Assembly (NCBI GenBank): GCA_036651815.1
Contig: JAVVXB010000003.1
Coordinates: 50,542 to 114,541 of the forward strand
Source of the DNA: JAVVXB01 sp036651815
GTDB lineage: Bacteria; Bacillota; Clostridia; Christensenellales; CAG-138
Length of the DNA: 64,000 nt
Direction of reading: 5' to 3'
Shown here: positions 1 to 9,591 of the stretch, piece by piece
How the letters are laid out: each line of letters opens with the position of its first letter
Numbering within the stretch: the stretch's first letter is position 1
Translations under genes and position numbers: made by a program
The notes under the pieces: model-generated
Database searches by the model: none
The model's input: only the letters and a program-made list of their open reading frames with translations
What the model was told of the DNA's origin: nothing

Positions 1-162
1 TGCACGTTGAAACGAAGGCTTCGGGAAGCAGGGGCGCTGGGGGCTGCAATGACCGGTAGCGGAAGCGGGGTGTTCGGCCTGTTTGAAAACGAACCGGCGG
101 CAAACACGGCGGCAGAGATGCTCTCCGACATTGCTTATTGCAGAGCGTGCAGAAGTTTGTAA
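1..162 (+). CDS. ispE: 4-diphosphocytidyl-2-C-methyl-D-erythritol kinase, C-terminal fragment
   Basis: The window opens inside a gene in frame 1 that ends at a TAA at 160-162. The 53 visible residues contain GAAMTGSGSGVFGLF, the glycine-rich third GHMP-kinase motif in the form typical of IspE, followed by the usual short helical tail. IspE phosphorylates CDP-methylerythritol in the non-mevalonate isoprenoid pathway. The N-terminal ATP-binding motif lies outside the window, so the assignment to IspE rather than another GHMP kinase rests on this motif and on the distance from the C-terminus. Confidence 0.8.
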   Translation, partial: CTLKRRLREAGALGAAMTGSGSGVFGLFENEPAANTAAEMLSDIAYCRACRSL

Positions 163-264
163 CGCTGTAAAGTCGTTAATCGCACAAAAAAGCGTCGCCG
201 TGCTTTCACAGGCTTGGAACGAATCTACACACAATGTAAATATTTCACGAATATTCCGCCGAAT

Positions 265-296
265 TTGTAGTAACCACGGCGTATATTTTGTACAAT
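265..296 (+). promoter_or_regulatory. Possible promoter of the SpoIID-domain gene
   Basis: A TACAAT hexamer lies at 291-296 and predicts a start near 303, just before the SD AGAGGTT and the ATG at 316. The upstream TTGTAG at 265-270 is 20 nt away, so the -35 is poor. A sporulation sigma factor could be used instead, but no such consensus was recognised. Confidence 0.3.
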
Positions 297-315
297 CACA
301 AATAGAGGTTAATGC

Positions 316-3165
316 ATGAAAAATCGCTCGCCCGTCAAAAAAATGACCGCTTTGGCTATGGCCGTGCTGCTGACGGTACTGCTGCTCCCGGTGCGGACCG
401 CTCCCGCCGCGGGAGAGGCCACTTATGTGCGCGTGCTGCTCAGTACGGAGGGCGTAGGTTCGCTGACCATACCGATTACGGGTACATATCTGCTGACGCA
501 GGCGCAGCGTAGCTTTACCAATGGTACGCTCAGGGTAAAAGCCAACGGCAGCAGCGTCACTGTCTCCCATTCCTCAGAAGGGGAGCTGTATACGGGCAGC
601 ACGGTCACCATCGAGCGCAGCAATCCGGCGCGGACCGCGGGCAGCATGACCATACGAACCGTTGCAGGTAACCGAAAATTTCTCGGGCACTTCAATTTCT
701 CCGCGATCAACGGCGTTTTGGAAGTTGTCAATTACGTACCCATGAGCCATTACCTCTACGGGGTGGTGGGCTATGAAATGAGCAACGATTTTCCAATTGA
801 AGCGTTAAAAGCTCAAGCCATCGCGGCCAAGGGGTATGCGCTGCTTCATATAAAAAAAAGCGGGAACTATGATATTGGCGATACCGCTTCCGATCAGGTG
901 TACAAAGGCTACAACGCCGCCAACAATAACGTAATTTATGCCGTGGATTCCACCATGGGCGAGGTGCTGTACTATGGCGGCAAGCCGCTGCAGTGTTATT
1001 ATGCCGCCAGCAACGGCGGATGGATGATCCTGCCAAGCGCTCGCTGGGGGGATGCCGCCTATGACGGCGCATATGCCAGGGGCGCGGATAGCTACGATAT
1101 GCGAAATCCTTCCACACCGAAGGAAACGGTCTTTATTCCAACGAGCTACTCGGAAAAAGAGATGGGCACAAAGGCTTTTGCTTTTCTGGATGCGCGTATG
1201 ACGGCGGTTGTTGGCGCCAACGGCGTCATACCGAAGAACTTTCACTTTGGTGCGATTCGTTCTGTGGATCAGGTGTCATCCTCTGTGGACGCAGGCAGCA
1301 GGGAAGACAAAAACCATTCGATTGTGACGGTCGGTGCAACCGTACGTGCTGATTTGGATCAAAACCTCATCCCCTCACCAACGCCAACCTTTGCGCCAAC
1401 GCCGTCCCCCACGCCGGAAAATGCGCCAATGCCGTCCCCCACGCCGATATGGACAACACCCGCACCGACGGAGATGCCCATTCCGCCTATAGAAGGGGCG
1501 GAAGGTTACGATCCAAACTGGGTGATGCCGTCGCCGACACCGTTGCCGGAGATGCCCACGCCAACGCCGCAATGGGCACCAAGTCCGTCGCCCACGCCGA
1601 GCCATGCGCCGACGCCATCCCCCACACCTGCCATCGAACTGACTCGGGAGATTCCTGTTTCGTTCAGCTTTCCCTTTGCGGATATGGTGGCGGCGGGACT
1701 ATATATGGCAACCAACCTCAAGATTTTCTATGCGGAGCCAACCGCCGGCGGTTTTAATTTGCAGCATGCCCGCTATGGCCACGGCATTGGCATGAGTCAG
1801 CGTGGCGCACAGCAGATGGCCGCTGAGGGACACAGCTATCGGGACATTCTGACGTACTATTATCCGGGTGCAACACTTGGCACCATGAGTTATACGCTAC
1901 CGGAGAGCATGACGCCACCCGCAACCGGAGGAGGGGCAACGCCGCCGCCGGAGGGCGTTCCCACCGGGGCTGCCACGGGTAAAATTATCAATGGATCCGT
2001 CAATCTGCGTGCCAATGCATCGCAGTCCGCCTCTTCGCTGGAAAATCTCGCCGTCGATACGTCGCTAACCCTGCTGGGCATGCAGGGCGTGTGGTACTAT
2101 GTTTCCGCGCCAAGTGGAAAAACCGGCTATGTACAATATGACGATGTTTTACTCACGGGTGACGGCGTGATTGCCCTAGGCAGCATCAGCGCCAGCGCGG
2201 TCAATTATCGCACCGGGCCAGGCAAGACCTATGACGCCATCGGACGGCTCAGCCGCAGCACCCAACTGGGCATCTATGGCATGGTGGACGGCTGGTATAA
2301 GATTAAAGCGATGACCACGGGAATCGTCGGCTTTGTTAGTAAGGATTATGTGAACATTACGCAGGCTGTCGCGGGCAATCCCGGCGCAACTTTCCCGGGC
2401 AGTACGCTACCGCCGGCAATCGTGACAAGCGCGCCGACAGAACAGCCCAATTTGGCAACCCCTGCGCCGACACCCGTGCCCACAGCAACGCCAATCCTAC
2501 TCTATGCCGCTGCCGGGTCGGTCAATGGTAGCGGGGTCAACATTCGGGCAGGCACCTCCACCAGCACGAAGAGCTTTGGCAAGCTCAGTCGAAATACACA
2601 GGTGGGTCTGTATGAAAAGATCGGCTCCTGGTATCATGTTCGGGTGCTGCCAAACGGGCAGGAGGGCTTTATGTATGCCAAATACATCACCTTGAACGTG
2701 CTTTCCGGCGGGGGTGGTACCAATGTGCCGCCAACGGATGCATCGGGCGGACAGACGGCGCCAACCAGCCGCGGATATATCAACGCCAGCGGCGTCAACA
2801 TCCGCAATGGTGCTTCCGTAGGGTATGATAGCCTCGGAAAACTGGGGCGTAATACCACCGTAAAGATACTTGGTTCTGCGGGTAGCTGGCTGCAGGTGGA
2901 GACGGTTTCTAGTAAAATCAATGGATACGTGTTCGCTAAATATGTAACGATGACAGGCACGCAAAAAACGGAGATCAGCACCGGCACGATTACCGCAAGA
3001 CTGAACCTGCGGACGGCCGCCACCACGGGCGCATCCAGTCGTGTGTTGCAGGTGATGCCAAGGGGTGCAGTTGTTACGGTACTGAGCACGGCAAATGGTT
3101 GGTGTAAGGTCATGTATGAAGGAACGACAGGCTACTGCATCAGCTCCTGCGTGCGCATTGCATAA
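316..3165 (+). CDS. Secreted SpoIID/LytB-domain protein with five SH3b repeats
   Basis: 949 residues with a signal peptide (basic start, hydrophobic residues about 10-32). A SpoIID/LytB domain follows. It includes GVVGYEM with the putative catalytic Glu at residue 154 and the family C-terminal block YGHGIGMSQRGAQ near residue 485. The SpoIID family are lytic transglycosylases acting on peptidoglycan. The domain is split by a Pro/Thr/Ser-rich insert at about residues 352-441. From about residue 555 there are five bacterial SH3 repeats (VNLRANAS, VNYRTGPG, VNIRAGTS, VNIRNGAS and LNLRTAAT cores), which usually bind the wall. It is far longer than sporulation SpoIID (about 340 residues), so a general wall-remodelling role is equally possible. 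The ATG at 316 has the SD AGAGGTT; an overlapping ATG at 312 is in another frame. Confidence 0.88.
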   Translation: MKNRSPVKKMTALAMAVLLTVLLLPVRTAPAAGEATYVRVLLSTEGVGSLTIPITGTYLLTQAQRSFTNGTLRVKANGSSVTVSHSSEGELYTGSTVTIERSNPARTAGSMTIRTVAGNRKFLGHFNFSAINGVLEVVNYVPMSHYLYGVVGYEMSNDFPIEALKAQAIAAKGYALLHIKKSGNYDIGDTASDQVYKGYNAANNNVIYAVDSTMGEVLYYGGKPLQCYYAASNGGWMILPSARWGDAAYDGAYARGADSYDMRNPSTPKETVFIPTSYSEKEMGTKAFAFLDARMTAVVGANGVIPKNFHFGAIRSVDQVSSSVDAGSREDKNHSIVTVGATVRADLDQNLIPSPTPTFAPTPSPTPENAPMPSPTPIWTTPAPTEMPIPPIEGAEGYDPNWVMPSPTPLPEMPTPTPQWAPSPSPTPSHAPTPSPTPAIELTREIPVSFSFPFADMVAAGLYMATNLKIFYAEPTAGGFNLQHARYGHGIGMSQRGAQQMAAEGHSYRDILTYYYPGATLGTMSYTLPESMTPPATGGGATPPPEGVPTGAATGKIINGSVNLRANASQSASSLENLAVDTSLTLLGMQGVWYYVSAPSGKTGYVQYDDVLLTGDGVIALGSISASAVNYRTGPGKTYDAIGRLSRSTQLGIYGMVDGWYKIKAMTTGIVGFVSKDYVNITQAVAGNPGATFPGSTLPPAIVTSAPTEQPNLATPAPTPVPTATPILLYAAAGSVNGSGVNIRAGTSTSTKSFGKLSRNTQVGLYEKIGSWYHVRVLPNGQEGFMYAKYITLNVLSGGGGTNVPPTDASGGQTAPTSRGYINASGVNIRNGASVGYDSLGKLGRNTTVKILGSAGSWLQVETVSSKINGYVFAKYVTMTGTQKTEISTGTITARLNLRTAATTGASSRVLQVMPRGAVVTVLSTANGWCKVMYEGTTGYCISSCVRIA
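1369..1640 (+). repeat. Imperfect Pro-Thr-Ser coding repeat inside the SpoIID domain
   Basis: A low-complexity run of imperfect units such as CCGTCCCCCACGCC encodes repeated PSPTP/APTP motifs. It lies between the two conserved halves of the SpoIID domain rather than at a domain boundary. Confidence 0.75.
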
Positions 3166-3214
3166 ACGGACGATAAATGCGCAGCCAGCCAACGGCATAG
3201 GTGAGCCGGATTGA

Positions 3215-4336
3215 GTGAAGAAAGTTTACAATATGAACAAGAAGAAGCTGAATTTGATATTCTTGTGTTCTGCTGCGGGGGTGCTCATAGTGCTGAGCAT
3301 CCTTGGCTTTTCGCGGGCAAGCAAGCGCAGAGCTGGCACGCCCGTCGTTGTGCAACAGGCGCAGAGTGAAGTGGTCAATATTCTGCCAGCGGCGGTGACG
3401 CCTTCTCCTTCATCGGTGCCGACCGTGCCAGATGGAGCAGTTACCCTGCTTGTGAACCGCACACCAGTTTTGACGCTTTTGAGTGAAAACGAAGCACAAA
3501 AGTTGCTTTGGACATACCTAATGCAAAACAGCACCGCACCCGAGGGGGAAACATTTGTTTCCGCCACATTTGATGGAGAATTGATTATTGGGGATGCCGC
3601 AATGGACGCGAAGGTGACGGATTACGATGATGCGTTGACGCTGCTGACCAATCAGCCATCCATCGTGCCGGTTCGACTGGTTACGATTCGCACGGAAACT
3701 GCTGGTGCGGATGCGGAACGTACAGAAACGGACGAACCATCGCTGAGTAAAGGGAGCCGCATGATTGTGCAGCTTGGTTCCGGCGCGCGCATCCAGACCA
3801 CAACCAAGGTGGTCTATGTGGCGGGTTTACAGCAAAGCGCGGACGATCCGGTGCAAAAGACCGTGCGTGAAGCGCGTGCAACCATCCTCAAAAACGGAAC
3901 GTTTACCAGGAAAGATCCCTCTGGCGAACCGGACAAGAAAGAGGGTGTGGCAGGTAAGGGCAAAGGAGAATTGAAGCTGGGGTATCCTATGCGTGGCAAT
4001 GTCACGTCCTACTTTGGATTTCGTGATGGCAATATGCATAATGGATTGGATATCAGTGCGAAGGCAGGAACAGTCGTAGCCGCGCCGGGCGAGGGTGTCG
4101 TTGTCTATTGTGGTGTACGTGGCGCGTATGGGCTGGTTGTGGATATCGATCATGGGAACGGATTTATATCCCGGCTCACACATCTGGAGGATGTGGGGGT
4201 GGAGCTGAACCAACGCGTGTTTGCGGGCGATGCCGTGGGGGTACTCGCGGCAACGAGTGATAACGGTAAAAAAGCGCACCTGCACTACGAACTGCTTGTT
4301 GACGGCATTCCGAACAATCCTGTGTTTTATCTGTAG
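3215..4336 (+). CDS. Membrane-anchored M23 peptidase with a G5-like region
   Basis: 373 residues. An N-terminal membrane anchor (LIFLCSAAGVLIVLSILGF) is followed by a Pro/Ser linker, then a region at about residues 150-215 resembling a G5 domain, and a C-terminal M23 (LytM) domain. The zinc motif is visible as HNGLD (HxxxD) and HLHYEL (HxH). M23 enzymes cut peptidoglycan cross-bridges or stem peptides. The GTG start is chosen for the SD AGGTGAG nine bases upstream; an in-frame ATG at 3233 has a weaker SD. It follows the SpoIID-domain gene by 49 bp and may be co-transcribed. A sporulation role like that of SpoIIQ is possible but not shown. Confidence 0.85.
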   Translation: MKKVYNMNKKKLNLIFLCSAAGVLIVLSILGFSRASKRRAGTPVVVQQAQSEVVNILPAAVTPSPSSVPTVPDGAVTLLVNRTPVLTLLSENEAQKLLWTYLMQNSTAPEGETFVSATFDGELIIGDAAMDAKVTDYDDALTLLTNQPSIVPVRLVTIRTETAGADAERTETDEPSLSKGSRMIVQLGSGARIQTTTKVVYVAGLQQSADDPVQKTVREARATILKNGTFTRKDPSGEPDKKEGVAGKGKGELKLGYPMRGNVTSYFGFRDGNMHNGLDISAKAGTVVAAPGEGVVVYCGVRGAYGLVVDIDHGNGFISRLTHLEDVGVELNQRVFAGDAVGVLAATSDNGKKAHLHYELLVDGIPNNPVFYL

Positions 4337-4390
4337 CGTGCGCACAGACACCATGCCATAAGAACTTGACCATTCGGAAAGGAATCGCAT

Positions 4391-5080
4391 TTGAAAGAAA
4401 CACTTGCCCGCATGTGCTCTGATTTGACAACGGAACAGCTTGAACAGTTTCAGATTTATTTCGAGATGCTCGTTGACTGGAATACGCGTATGAACCTAAC
4501 CGGCATTACCAAGCCGGAGGAGGTCGCAAAAAAACATTTTGCGGATTCTCTTGCCGCGCTACCGTTGATTGGTAACAACGCGAGCGTTATCGACGTTGGC
4601 ACAGGCGCTGGATTTCCCGGCATTCCGCTGCTGATAGCAAATCCATCGCTCAAAATGACCTTGCTGGATGGGCTGAATAAGCGAATTTTATTTTTGGAGG
4701 CGGTATTGGACAAGCTTGGACTAACCGCCGCGTGTATCCATATGCGTGCTGAGGACGCGGGTCGCTCTCCCCGCTATCGAGAACGGTTCGATGTTGCTAC
4801 GACCCGTGCAGTCGCGTCTTTGCCCGTACTGACGGAACTGACGGTACCGCTGCTCAAGGTGGGCGGAAAGAGCATCGCTTACAAGGGTTTTGCGGCTGAA
4901 GAATTGATCGCCAGCAAAGGTGCGCTTCATTTGCTGCATGCAGCGGCAGAGCGCATCGAAATTCCTGCGGATTATGGTGAGCGTACGCTGGTGGTGATTA
5001 CTAAAAAAGAACCTACGCCCAAAGCATACCCACGAAAAGCCGGTACACCGGAGAAGAATCCTCTTGGAGAAAACGGATAA
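4391..5080 (+). CDS. rsmG: 16S rRNA (guanine527-N7)-methyltransferase RsmG
   Basis: 229 residues, the usual length for RsmG/GidB. The SAM-binding motif IDVGTGAGFPGIPLLI is present, as is the N-terminal block MNLTGITKPEEVAKKHFADSL typical of the family. It methylates N7 of G527 in the 530 loop of 16S rRNA. The start codon is TTG, supported by a strong SD (GGAAAGGAA at about 4376-4384) and by the N-terminus of relatives. The stop codon shares one base with the next ATG (TAATG), so the two genes are probably translationally coupled. Confidence 0.95.
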   Translation: MKETLARMCSDLTTEQLEQFQIYFEMLVDWNTRMNLTGITKPEEVAKKHFADSLAALPLIGNNASVIDVGTGAGFPGIPLLIANPSLKMTLLDGLNKRILFLEAVLDKLGLTAACIHMRAEDAGRSPRYRERFDVATTRAVASLPVLTELTVPLLKVGGKSIAYKGFAAEELIASKGALHLLHAAAERIEIPADYGERTLVVITKKEPTPKAYPRKAGTPEKNPLGENG

Positions 5081-6678
5081 TGAACGATCAAAAAGACCTC
5101 ATTAGCAGCAAGCTGTCCCATGCGTTGGGTACGGCGATTGCCGTTTTGACTGTACTGCTTGCGCTTGCTTTCTTTCTGGGCAGCATGCTCGGTACCTATA
5201 CGGTGCGCATGCAGACCGGTTCACTGTATAATTATGAAATTAAATACCATCCCGATCAGATTTTCCGCAATCTCATTGTTCTCTGCAGCGTTGCCGGTTT
5301 ACTGTGGCTGCTTTGCAAGGTGCGTGTATCCCGCCGCGCTGCTTGGCTGGTAGCGGGGGGTGCCCTGCTGATCGTTGCTGCTGCCGGAATGTGCTGGGTG
5401 CACGCTGCTGCAATTGTACCGGAGTCAGATCAAGCAGTATTGTATGAATATGCGCAACAATTTGTCCATGGCGACTATTCGGCAATTCTGGGTGGCGACG
5501 GCTACGATTATCTGCGCGTCTATCCTTTTCAGCTTGGCTTTCTTACCTATCTGGAGGCCGCCATCCGACTGTTTGGCGAGACGGCGCTGCCGGCATTGCC
5601 GCTGCTCAACGTACTCTGGCTGGTGCTGGCGTATGCGGCGGTGATTGCTACGGCGGATGCAATGCTGATGGACGCCCGGGTGACGTTGCTGACTACACTG
5701 CTGCTGATGGGCAGCCTGCCGCCGGTATTGGCCTGCACATTGATCTATGCCAATATCCCTGCGCTGGCTTGTAGCTGCTGGGGTATCTATTTTGTGGTGC
5801 GGTATGATAGGATGGGACATGCACGCCTGCTGTTGCCCACCGTGGTGTTGCTTGCGCTTTCGGCGGTGTTAAAACCGAATTATCTCATTGTACTGATTGC
5901 CTGCGGCATCATCTTACTGCTTGCGGCGCTGAAAAATAAAAAGCTTCGACCGGCGTTGGTAGGGATTGCCTGCACAGTGGTATTGTATTTGCTCAGCACA
6001 TCGCTGATACAGAGCGGTTATGAACGACGTGCCGGCGCCAAGGCCGGGGATGGTATGCCACAGCTTTCCTGGATGGTGATGGGGATGCAGCAAGGCTCGA
6101 CGCTTCCGCCCGGCTGGTATAACCGCTATGCACTGAACGTCTACCACGAAAATAGCGGCGACATGGAACGGGTTAACGCACGGATGCATACGGATCTGCG
6201 GGAGCGGCTTCATACGTTTGCGTCCAATCCGATGTTGACCGCCAAGTTTTTTGCACAGAAATTTTATAGCCAGTGGAATGAACCGACGTTTCAGTCCATA
6301 TGGGTAAGTCGGATGGCGACGCCGCTTTCCGGCCAATGGCCTCGCCTCGTGATCGAGGTCTATGAAGGTACGGCGGCGGACTGGCTGACGGAATACTGTA
6401 ACCAATATGTGCAGGTGCTGTACTTCGGGTTTTTGTTGTTTACGCTGAGTCTGTGCAAAACGCGCAAAGAAATACTGCTGTTGCTGCCACTGACGATACT
6501 TGGCGGCGGGATGTATCATCTGCTGTTTGAGGCAAAGAGCCTGTATGCACTCACCTACCTGCCACTGTTTGCGCCTTGTGCTGCTGGTGGAATTGCAAGG
6601 ATAAGCGCAGACGTAACCTTTTGCCGAAAAAAGACCGTTCCGCCGGCTCCGATGAAAAAAGGACGGTTACTTCCGTAG
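5080..6678 (+). CDS. Polytopic membrane protein, GT-C glycosyltransferase-like
   Basis: 532 residues with roughly 12 hydrophobic segments. The first extracytoplasmic loop holds acidic residues (PESDQAV, then GDYSAILGGDGYDYLRVYPFQLG), and a large soluble loop lies at about residues 310-440. This arrangement resembles polyprenyl-phosphate-dependent (GT-C) glycosyltransferases of the mannosyltransferase/ArnT type, but no diagnostic motif is certain. It overlaps rsmG by one base and has the SD TTGGAGAAA. A role in glycosylating wall polymers or proteins is inference only. It is similar in plan to the protein at 25336-27222. Confidence 0.6.
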   Translation: MNDQKDLISSKLSHALGTAIAVLTVLLALAFFLGSMLGTYTVRMQTGSLYNYEIKYHPDQIFRNLIVLCSVAGLLWLLCKVRVSRRAAWLVAGGALLIVAAAGMCWVHAAAIVPESDQAVLYEYAQQFVHGDYSAILGGDGYDYLRVYPFQLGFLTYLEAAIRLFGETALPALPLLNVLWLVLAYAAVIATADAMLMDARVTLLTTLLLMGSLPPVLACTLIYANIPALACSCWGIYFVVRYDRMGHARLLLPTVVLLALSAVLKPNYLIVLIACGIILLLAALKNKKLRPALVGIACTVVLYLLSTSLIQSGYERRAGAKAGDGMPQLSWMVMGMQQGSTLPPGWYNRYALNVYHENSGDMERVNARMHTDLRERLHTFASNPMLTAKFFAQKFYSQWNEPTFQSIWVSRMATPLSGQWPRLVIEVYEGTAADWLTEYCNQYVQVLYFGFLLFTLSLCKTRKEILLLLPLTILGGGMYHLLFEAKSLYALTYLPLFAPCAAGGIARISADVTFCRKKTVPPAPMKKGRLLP

Positions 6679-7450
6679 AAATCAATTCATGATTGCTTTG
6701 TAACGGATACGCTTCAGCAGAACTGGGCAGCGGCTTAGTACGTATTTCCAGAGCTTATGAAAAGCGTTTGTGGTTTCTTTGCTGCTATTTTTGCACGCCT
6801 AATTTTAGAACATCCTCGAGTCGATATCTACCAATGATGCGTTCAAACTGATAAAAGTCCACGCGACACCGCAAAATCCACCTTTGGAAACGACCTTAGT
6901 CCGGAGCAGAGTCAATTGTCGTTGCCGTGAAGTCCTTACGCTGTAAGTACTTAAGGCGCTTGCAGCCTACGAAAAATACGGAGCGTTCGGGTGTTCAGCC
7001 CACGATGGACTGATTCCGATTCCGGTGATTAGATTTGCTGGAGCTGAGCACTCAATTTAGCCGACGTTGCTTTGCTTTTGCTGTCCGCAAATTCGAAGAG
7101 GATGAGGTGCTGGGAGAAAAGGGATGCTCCTAAATGCACCGGTACTGTTTCAGCACAAGAAGGGTATCCATATGTCGATGCGAACGCCTATCATGAACGC
7201 GTTTCGCTTTACAGCCTATGGGATCAAATGAACATGATACTTGCATAAAAAACCAATTCAATGCCCAAAGGATGTTCAAAGGGTTCAAAGTCGCATACGA
7301 CGGCCGAAAGGGAGTCAAAGCGATGCCAACCTTACGGAAGGTTGGCCTATTAAGCACAGAAATTAAGAACAACGGTGCGAAAGAAAAGTTCAATGCGTAA
7401 AAAACAGTAAAAAATGCAGTAATTGCTCGACAGATTGTTTTCAGTTGAGC
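6679..7450. other. Gene-poor stretch before pckA
   Basis: No convincing gene is present. Short open frames (for example around 7130-7400) lack SDs and recognisable motifs. One frame near 7141-7246 reads like a protein fragment ending in a stop (GTVSAQEGYPYVDANAYHER), so a decayed gene is possible. A perfect 9-bp inverted repeat with a 4-nt loop (GCCAACCTT/AAGGTTGGC, 7325-7346) is not followed by a T-run, so it is not a standard terminator. Confidence 0.5.
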
Positions 7451-7458
7451 TTTTTTGC

Positions 7459-7487
7459 TTGCATTCTTTCAGAGGCCAAGCTATAAT
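7459..7487 (+). promoter_or_regulatory. Sigma-A-type promoter of pckA
   Basis: TTGCAT at 7459-7464 and a perfect TATAAT at 7482-7487 are separated by 17 bp. This gives a leader of about 100 nt before the pckA ATG. A second TATACAAT-like box lies at 7532-7539 with poor -35 spacing. Confidence 0.65.
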
Positions 7488-7594
7488 AATTCAAAATGGG
7501 GGAGAATTGATACAGTTGCCATATTGGACACTATACAATATATCATTTTCCATTAGAAAACAACGATTAAAATACCGCAAAGGAGAAGAAAATA

Positions 7595-9175
7595 ATGAAA
7601 GAATACGTCGAATCCCTGGGTATTATTGCACCGAAGGCAGTCTACAGAAACCTGTGCCCGGCACAGCTCGTTGAGCATGCACTGGAACGCGGAGAAGGTA
7701 CGCTGTCCGAAACCGGCGCACTGGTTGTCTATACCGGCAAATATACCGGTCGTTCACCGAACGATCGTTTTGTTGTCGATGAACCTACCACGCATAACGA
7801 GATTGATTGGGGCAAGGTGAACGTTCCGATTACTCGTCAGAAGGCCGATGCTATCTATCAGAGAATGACCGCCTATTTGCAGGGACGCGAAATCTTCATC
7901 TTTGACGGTTTTGCCGGAGCTGATTCCGAATACGCACTACCCGTTCGTGTTGTGAATGAATTGGCCAGCCAGAATCTGTTTATTCATCAATTGCTGATCC
8001 GACCGACCGAGGAGCAGCTGAACAGCTTTGTGCCGGGCTTTACCATCATTGCTGCGCCGGGGTTCAAGTGTGTTCCTGCCATTGACGGGGTCAATTCCGA
8101 GGCCGCGATTATCGTGGACTTTGAAAACAAGCGTGTCATCATTGCGGGCAGCCAATACGCAGGGGAAATTAAAAAGAGCGTTTTTTCCGTGATGAACTAT
8201 ATTTTGCCTCACAAGGATGTGCTGCCGATGCACTGCTCTGCCAATATCGGAGAAGCGGGCGACTCCGCTCTGTTCTTTGGCCTGTCCGGAACCGGTAAGA
8301 CCACGTTATCTGCCGATCCGAATCGCAAGCTTATCGGTGACGATGAGCATGGTTGGAGCGCAAACGGCATCTTTAACTTCGAAGGTGGCTGCTATGCCAA
8401 GTGCATCAACCTCTCTCAGGAGAACGAACCTCAGATTTGGAACGCCATCAAGTTTGGTTCCCTCGTTGAGAACGTTGTGATGGACAAGGAAACCCGTCAC
8501 TTCGATTTTGACGATGGTTCCGTCACCGAAAACACTCGCGTTGGCTATCCTGTGGATTATATTCCAAGCTGCGTTATCCCCGGCGTAGGTGGTCAGCCAA
8601 AGACCGTTGTGTTCCTGACTGCGGATGCATTTGGTGTAATCCCGCCTATTTCCAAGCTGAATAAGAACGCGGCCATGTATCACTTTGTATCCGGCTACAC
8701 CAGCAAGCTTGCTGGTACGGAGCGCGGCATTACGGAACCGGTTACCACGTTCTCAACCTTGTTTGGCGCACCGTTTATGCCGCTGAAAGCGTCACTGTAT
8801 GCAGAGATGCTCGGCAAGCGTATCGATCAGTACGATGCCAATGTATATCTTGTTAACACCGGTTGGTGCGGCCATAAAGCTGGCAACGGCAAACGCATGA
8901 GCCTTAAATACACCCGTGCGATGTTGACTGCTGCACTCAACGGAGAACTGGAAAAAGGCGAATTTGCAACCGATCCGATCTTCAACGTTCAGGTCCCGAA
9001 ATCTTGCCCCGGTGTACCGTCCGAGGTCCTTTCCCCTCGTGAAATGTGGAAGCAGGAAGCCGGAGAAGCTGAATATGAGAAGACTGCCAAGGATCTGGCT
9101 GCGCGCTTTGTGAAAAACTTCGAGAAGTATGACCATATGCCTAAGCATATCGTTGATGCAGGCCCGAAGGCGTAA
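7595..9175 (+). CDS. pckA: Phosphoenolpyruvate carboxykinase (ATP)
   Basis: 526 residues, matching the ATP-dependent family. The kinase P-loop is GLSGTGKTTLSAD and is followed by the metal-site segment IGDDEHGW. The N-terminal substrate-binding block YTGKYTGRSPNDRF is also clear. The enzyme interconverts oxaloacetate/ATP and PEP/CO2/ADP. In anaerobes it often runs toward oxaloacetate to fix CO2 and make ATP, but the direction cannot be told here. It has a strong SD (AAAGGAGAAG), its own promoter and a terminator, so it is monocistronic. Codon use is strongly biased (AAG, ACC and CGT/CGC rich), consistent with high expression. Confidence 0.98.
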   Translation: MKEYVESLGIIAPKAVYRNLCPAQLVEHALERGEGTLSETGALVVYTGKYTGRSPNDRFVVDEPTTHNEIDWGKVNVPITRQKADAIYQRMTAYLQGREIFIFDGFAGADSEYALPVRVVNELASQNLFIHQLLIRPTEEQLNSFVPGFTIIAAPGFKCVPAIDGVNSEAAIIVDFENKRVIIAGSQYAGEIKKSVFSVMNYILPHKDVLPMHCSANIGEAGDSALFFGLSGTGKTTLSADPNRKLIGDDEHGWSANGIFNFEGGCYAKCINLSQENEPQIWNAIKFGSLVENVVMDKETRHFDFDDGSVTENTRVGYPVDYIPSCVIPGVGGQPKTVVFLTADAFGVIPPISKLNKNAAMYHFVSGYTSKLAGTERGITEPVTTFSTLFGAPFMPLKASLYAEMLGKRIDQYDANVYLVNTGWCGHKAGNGKRMSLKYTRAMLTAALNGELEKGEFATDPIFNVQVPKSCPGVPSEVLSPREMWKQEAGEAEYEKTAKDLAARFVKNFEKYDHMPKHIVDAGPKA

Positions 9176-9206
9176 TCCTTAACCGAATAGGGTATTTTCA
9201 GTCAGG

Positions 9207-9240
9207 GGAACGGGACGGCTTTTGCCGCCCCGTTCCTTCT
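9207..9240 (+). terminator. Intrinsic terminator after pckA
   Basis: A hairpin of GGAACGGGACGGC and GCCGCCCCGTTCC with a short T-rich loop and one internal A-C mismatch, followed by a weak TTCT tail. Confidence 0.8.
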
Positions 9241-9591
9241 GCAATTAAAAGGTGATTGACTGTAAAACAATCGAATGATGACAAATATTGAGAAATGCAA
9301 TACCTTAGCGACGGCTGAAGAAACGCACTTTTGCGAAAGAATAAACGCCATATAAACCATAAAGAGATCGTATCGTGCCTAACTTATGCAGCCGGCCTCA
9401 TTGCTTTCGAACGAATGCGGATTTGAACAAAGCTGAGATTAGTGCATGCAATATTCGTAATAAACCAGCAACCTATGCGCCAAAGGGTGGACGTAACATG
9501 GCGCTATATTTCTCGTGGCAGATCATCTTACTTCCAAATGAAAGCGTTCCTAAACCTTGCTAGAAGTTATCTGTAACAAAATTTATGTCAT
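9241..9591. other. Gene-free stretch between the pckA terminator and mnmG
   Basis: I see no credible coding region. The 62-codon frame at 9375-9563 has no SD and no recognisable motif. The hairpin terminator at 9592-9617 implies that something here is transcribed rightward, possibly a small RNA, but no clear promoter or known RNA family was recognised. Confidence 0.4.

Noticed and set aside
7325..7346. Perfect inverted repeat considered as a terminator
   Set aside because: No T-run follows on either strand and no gene ends nearby.
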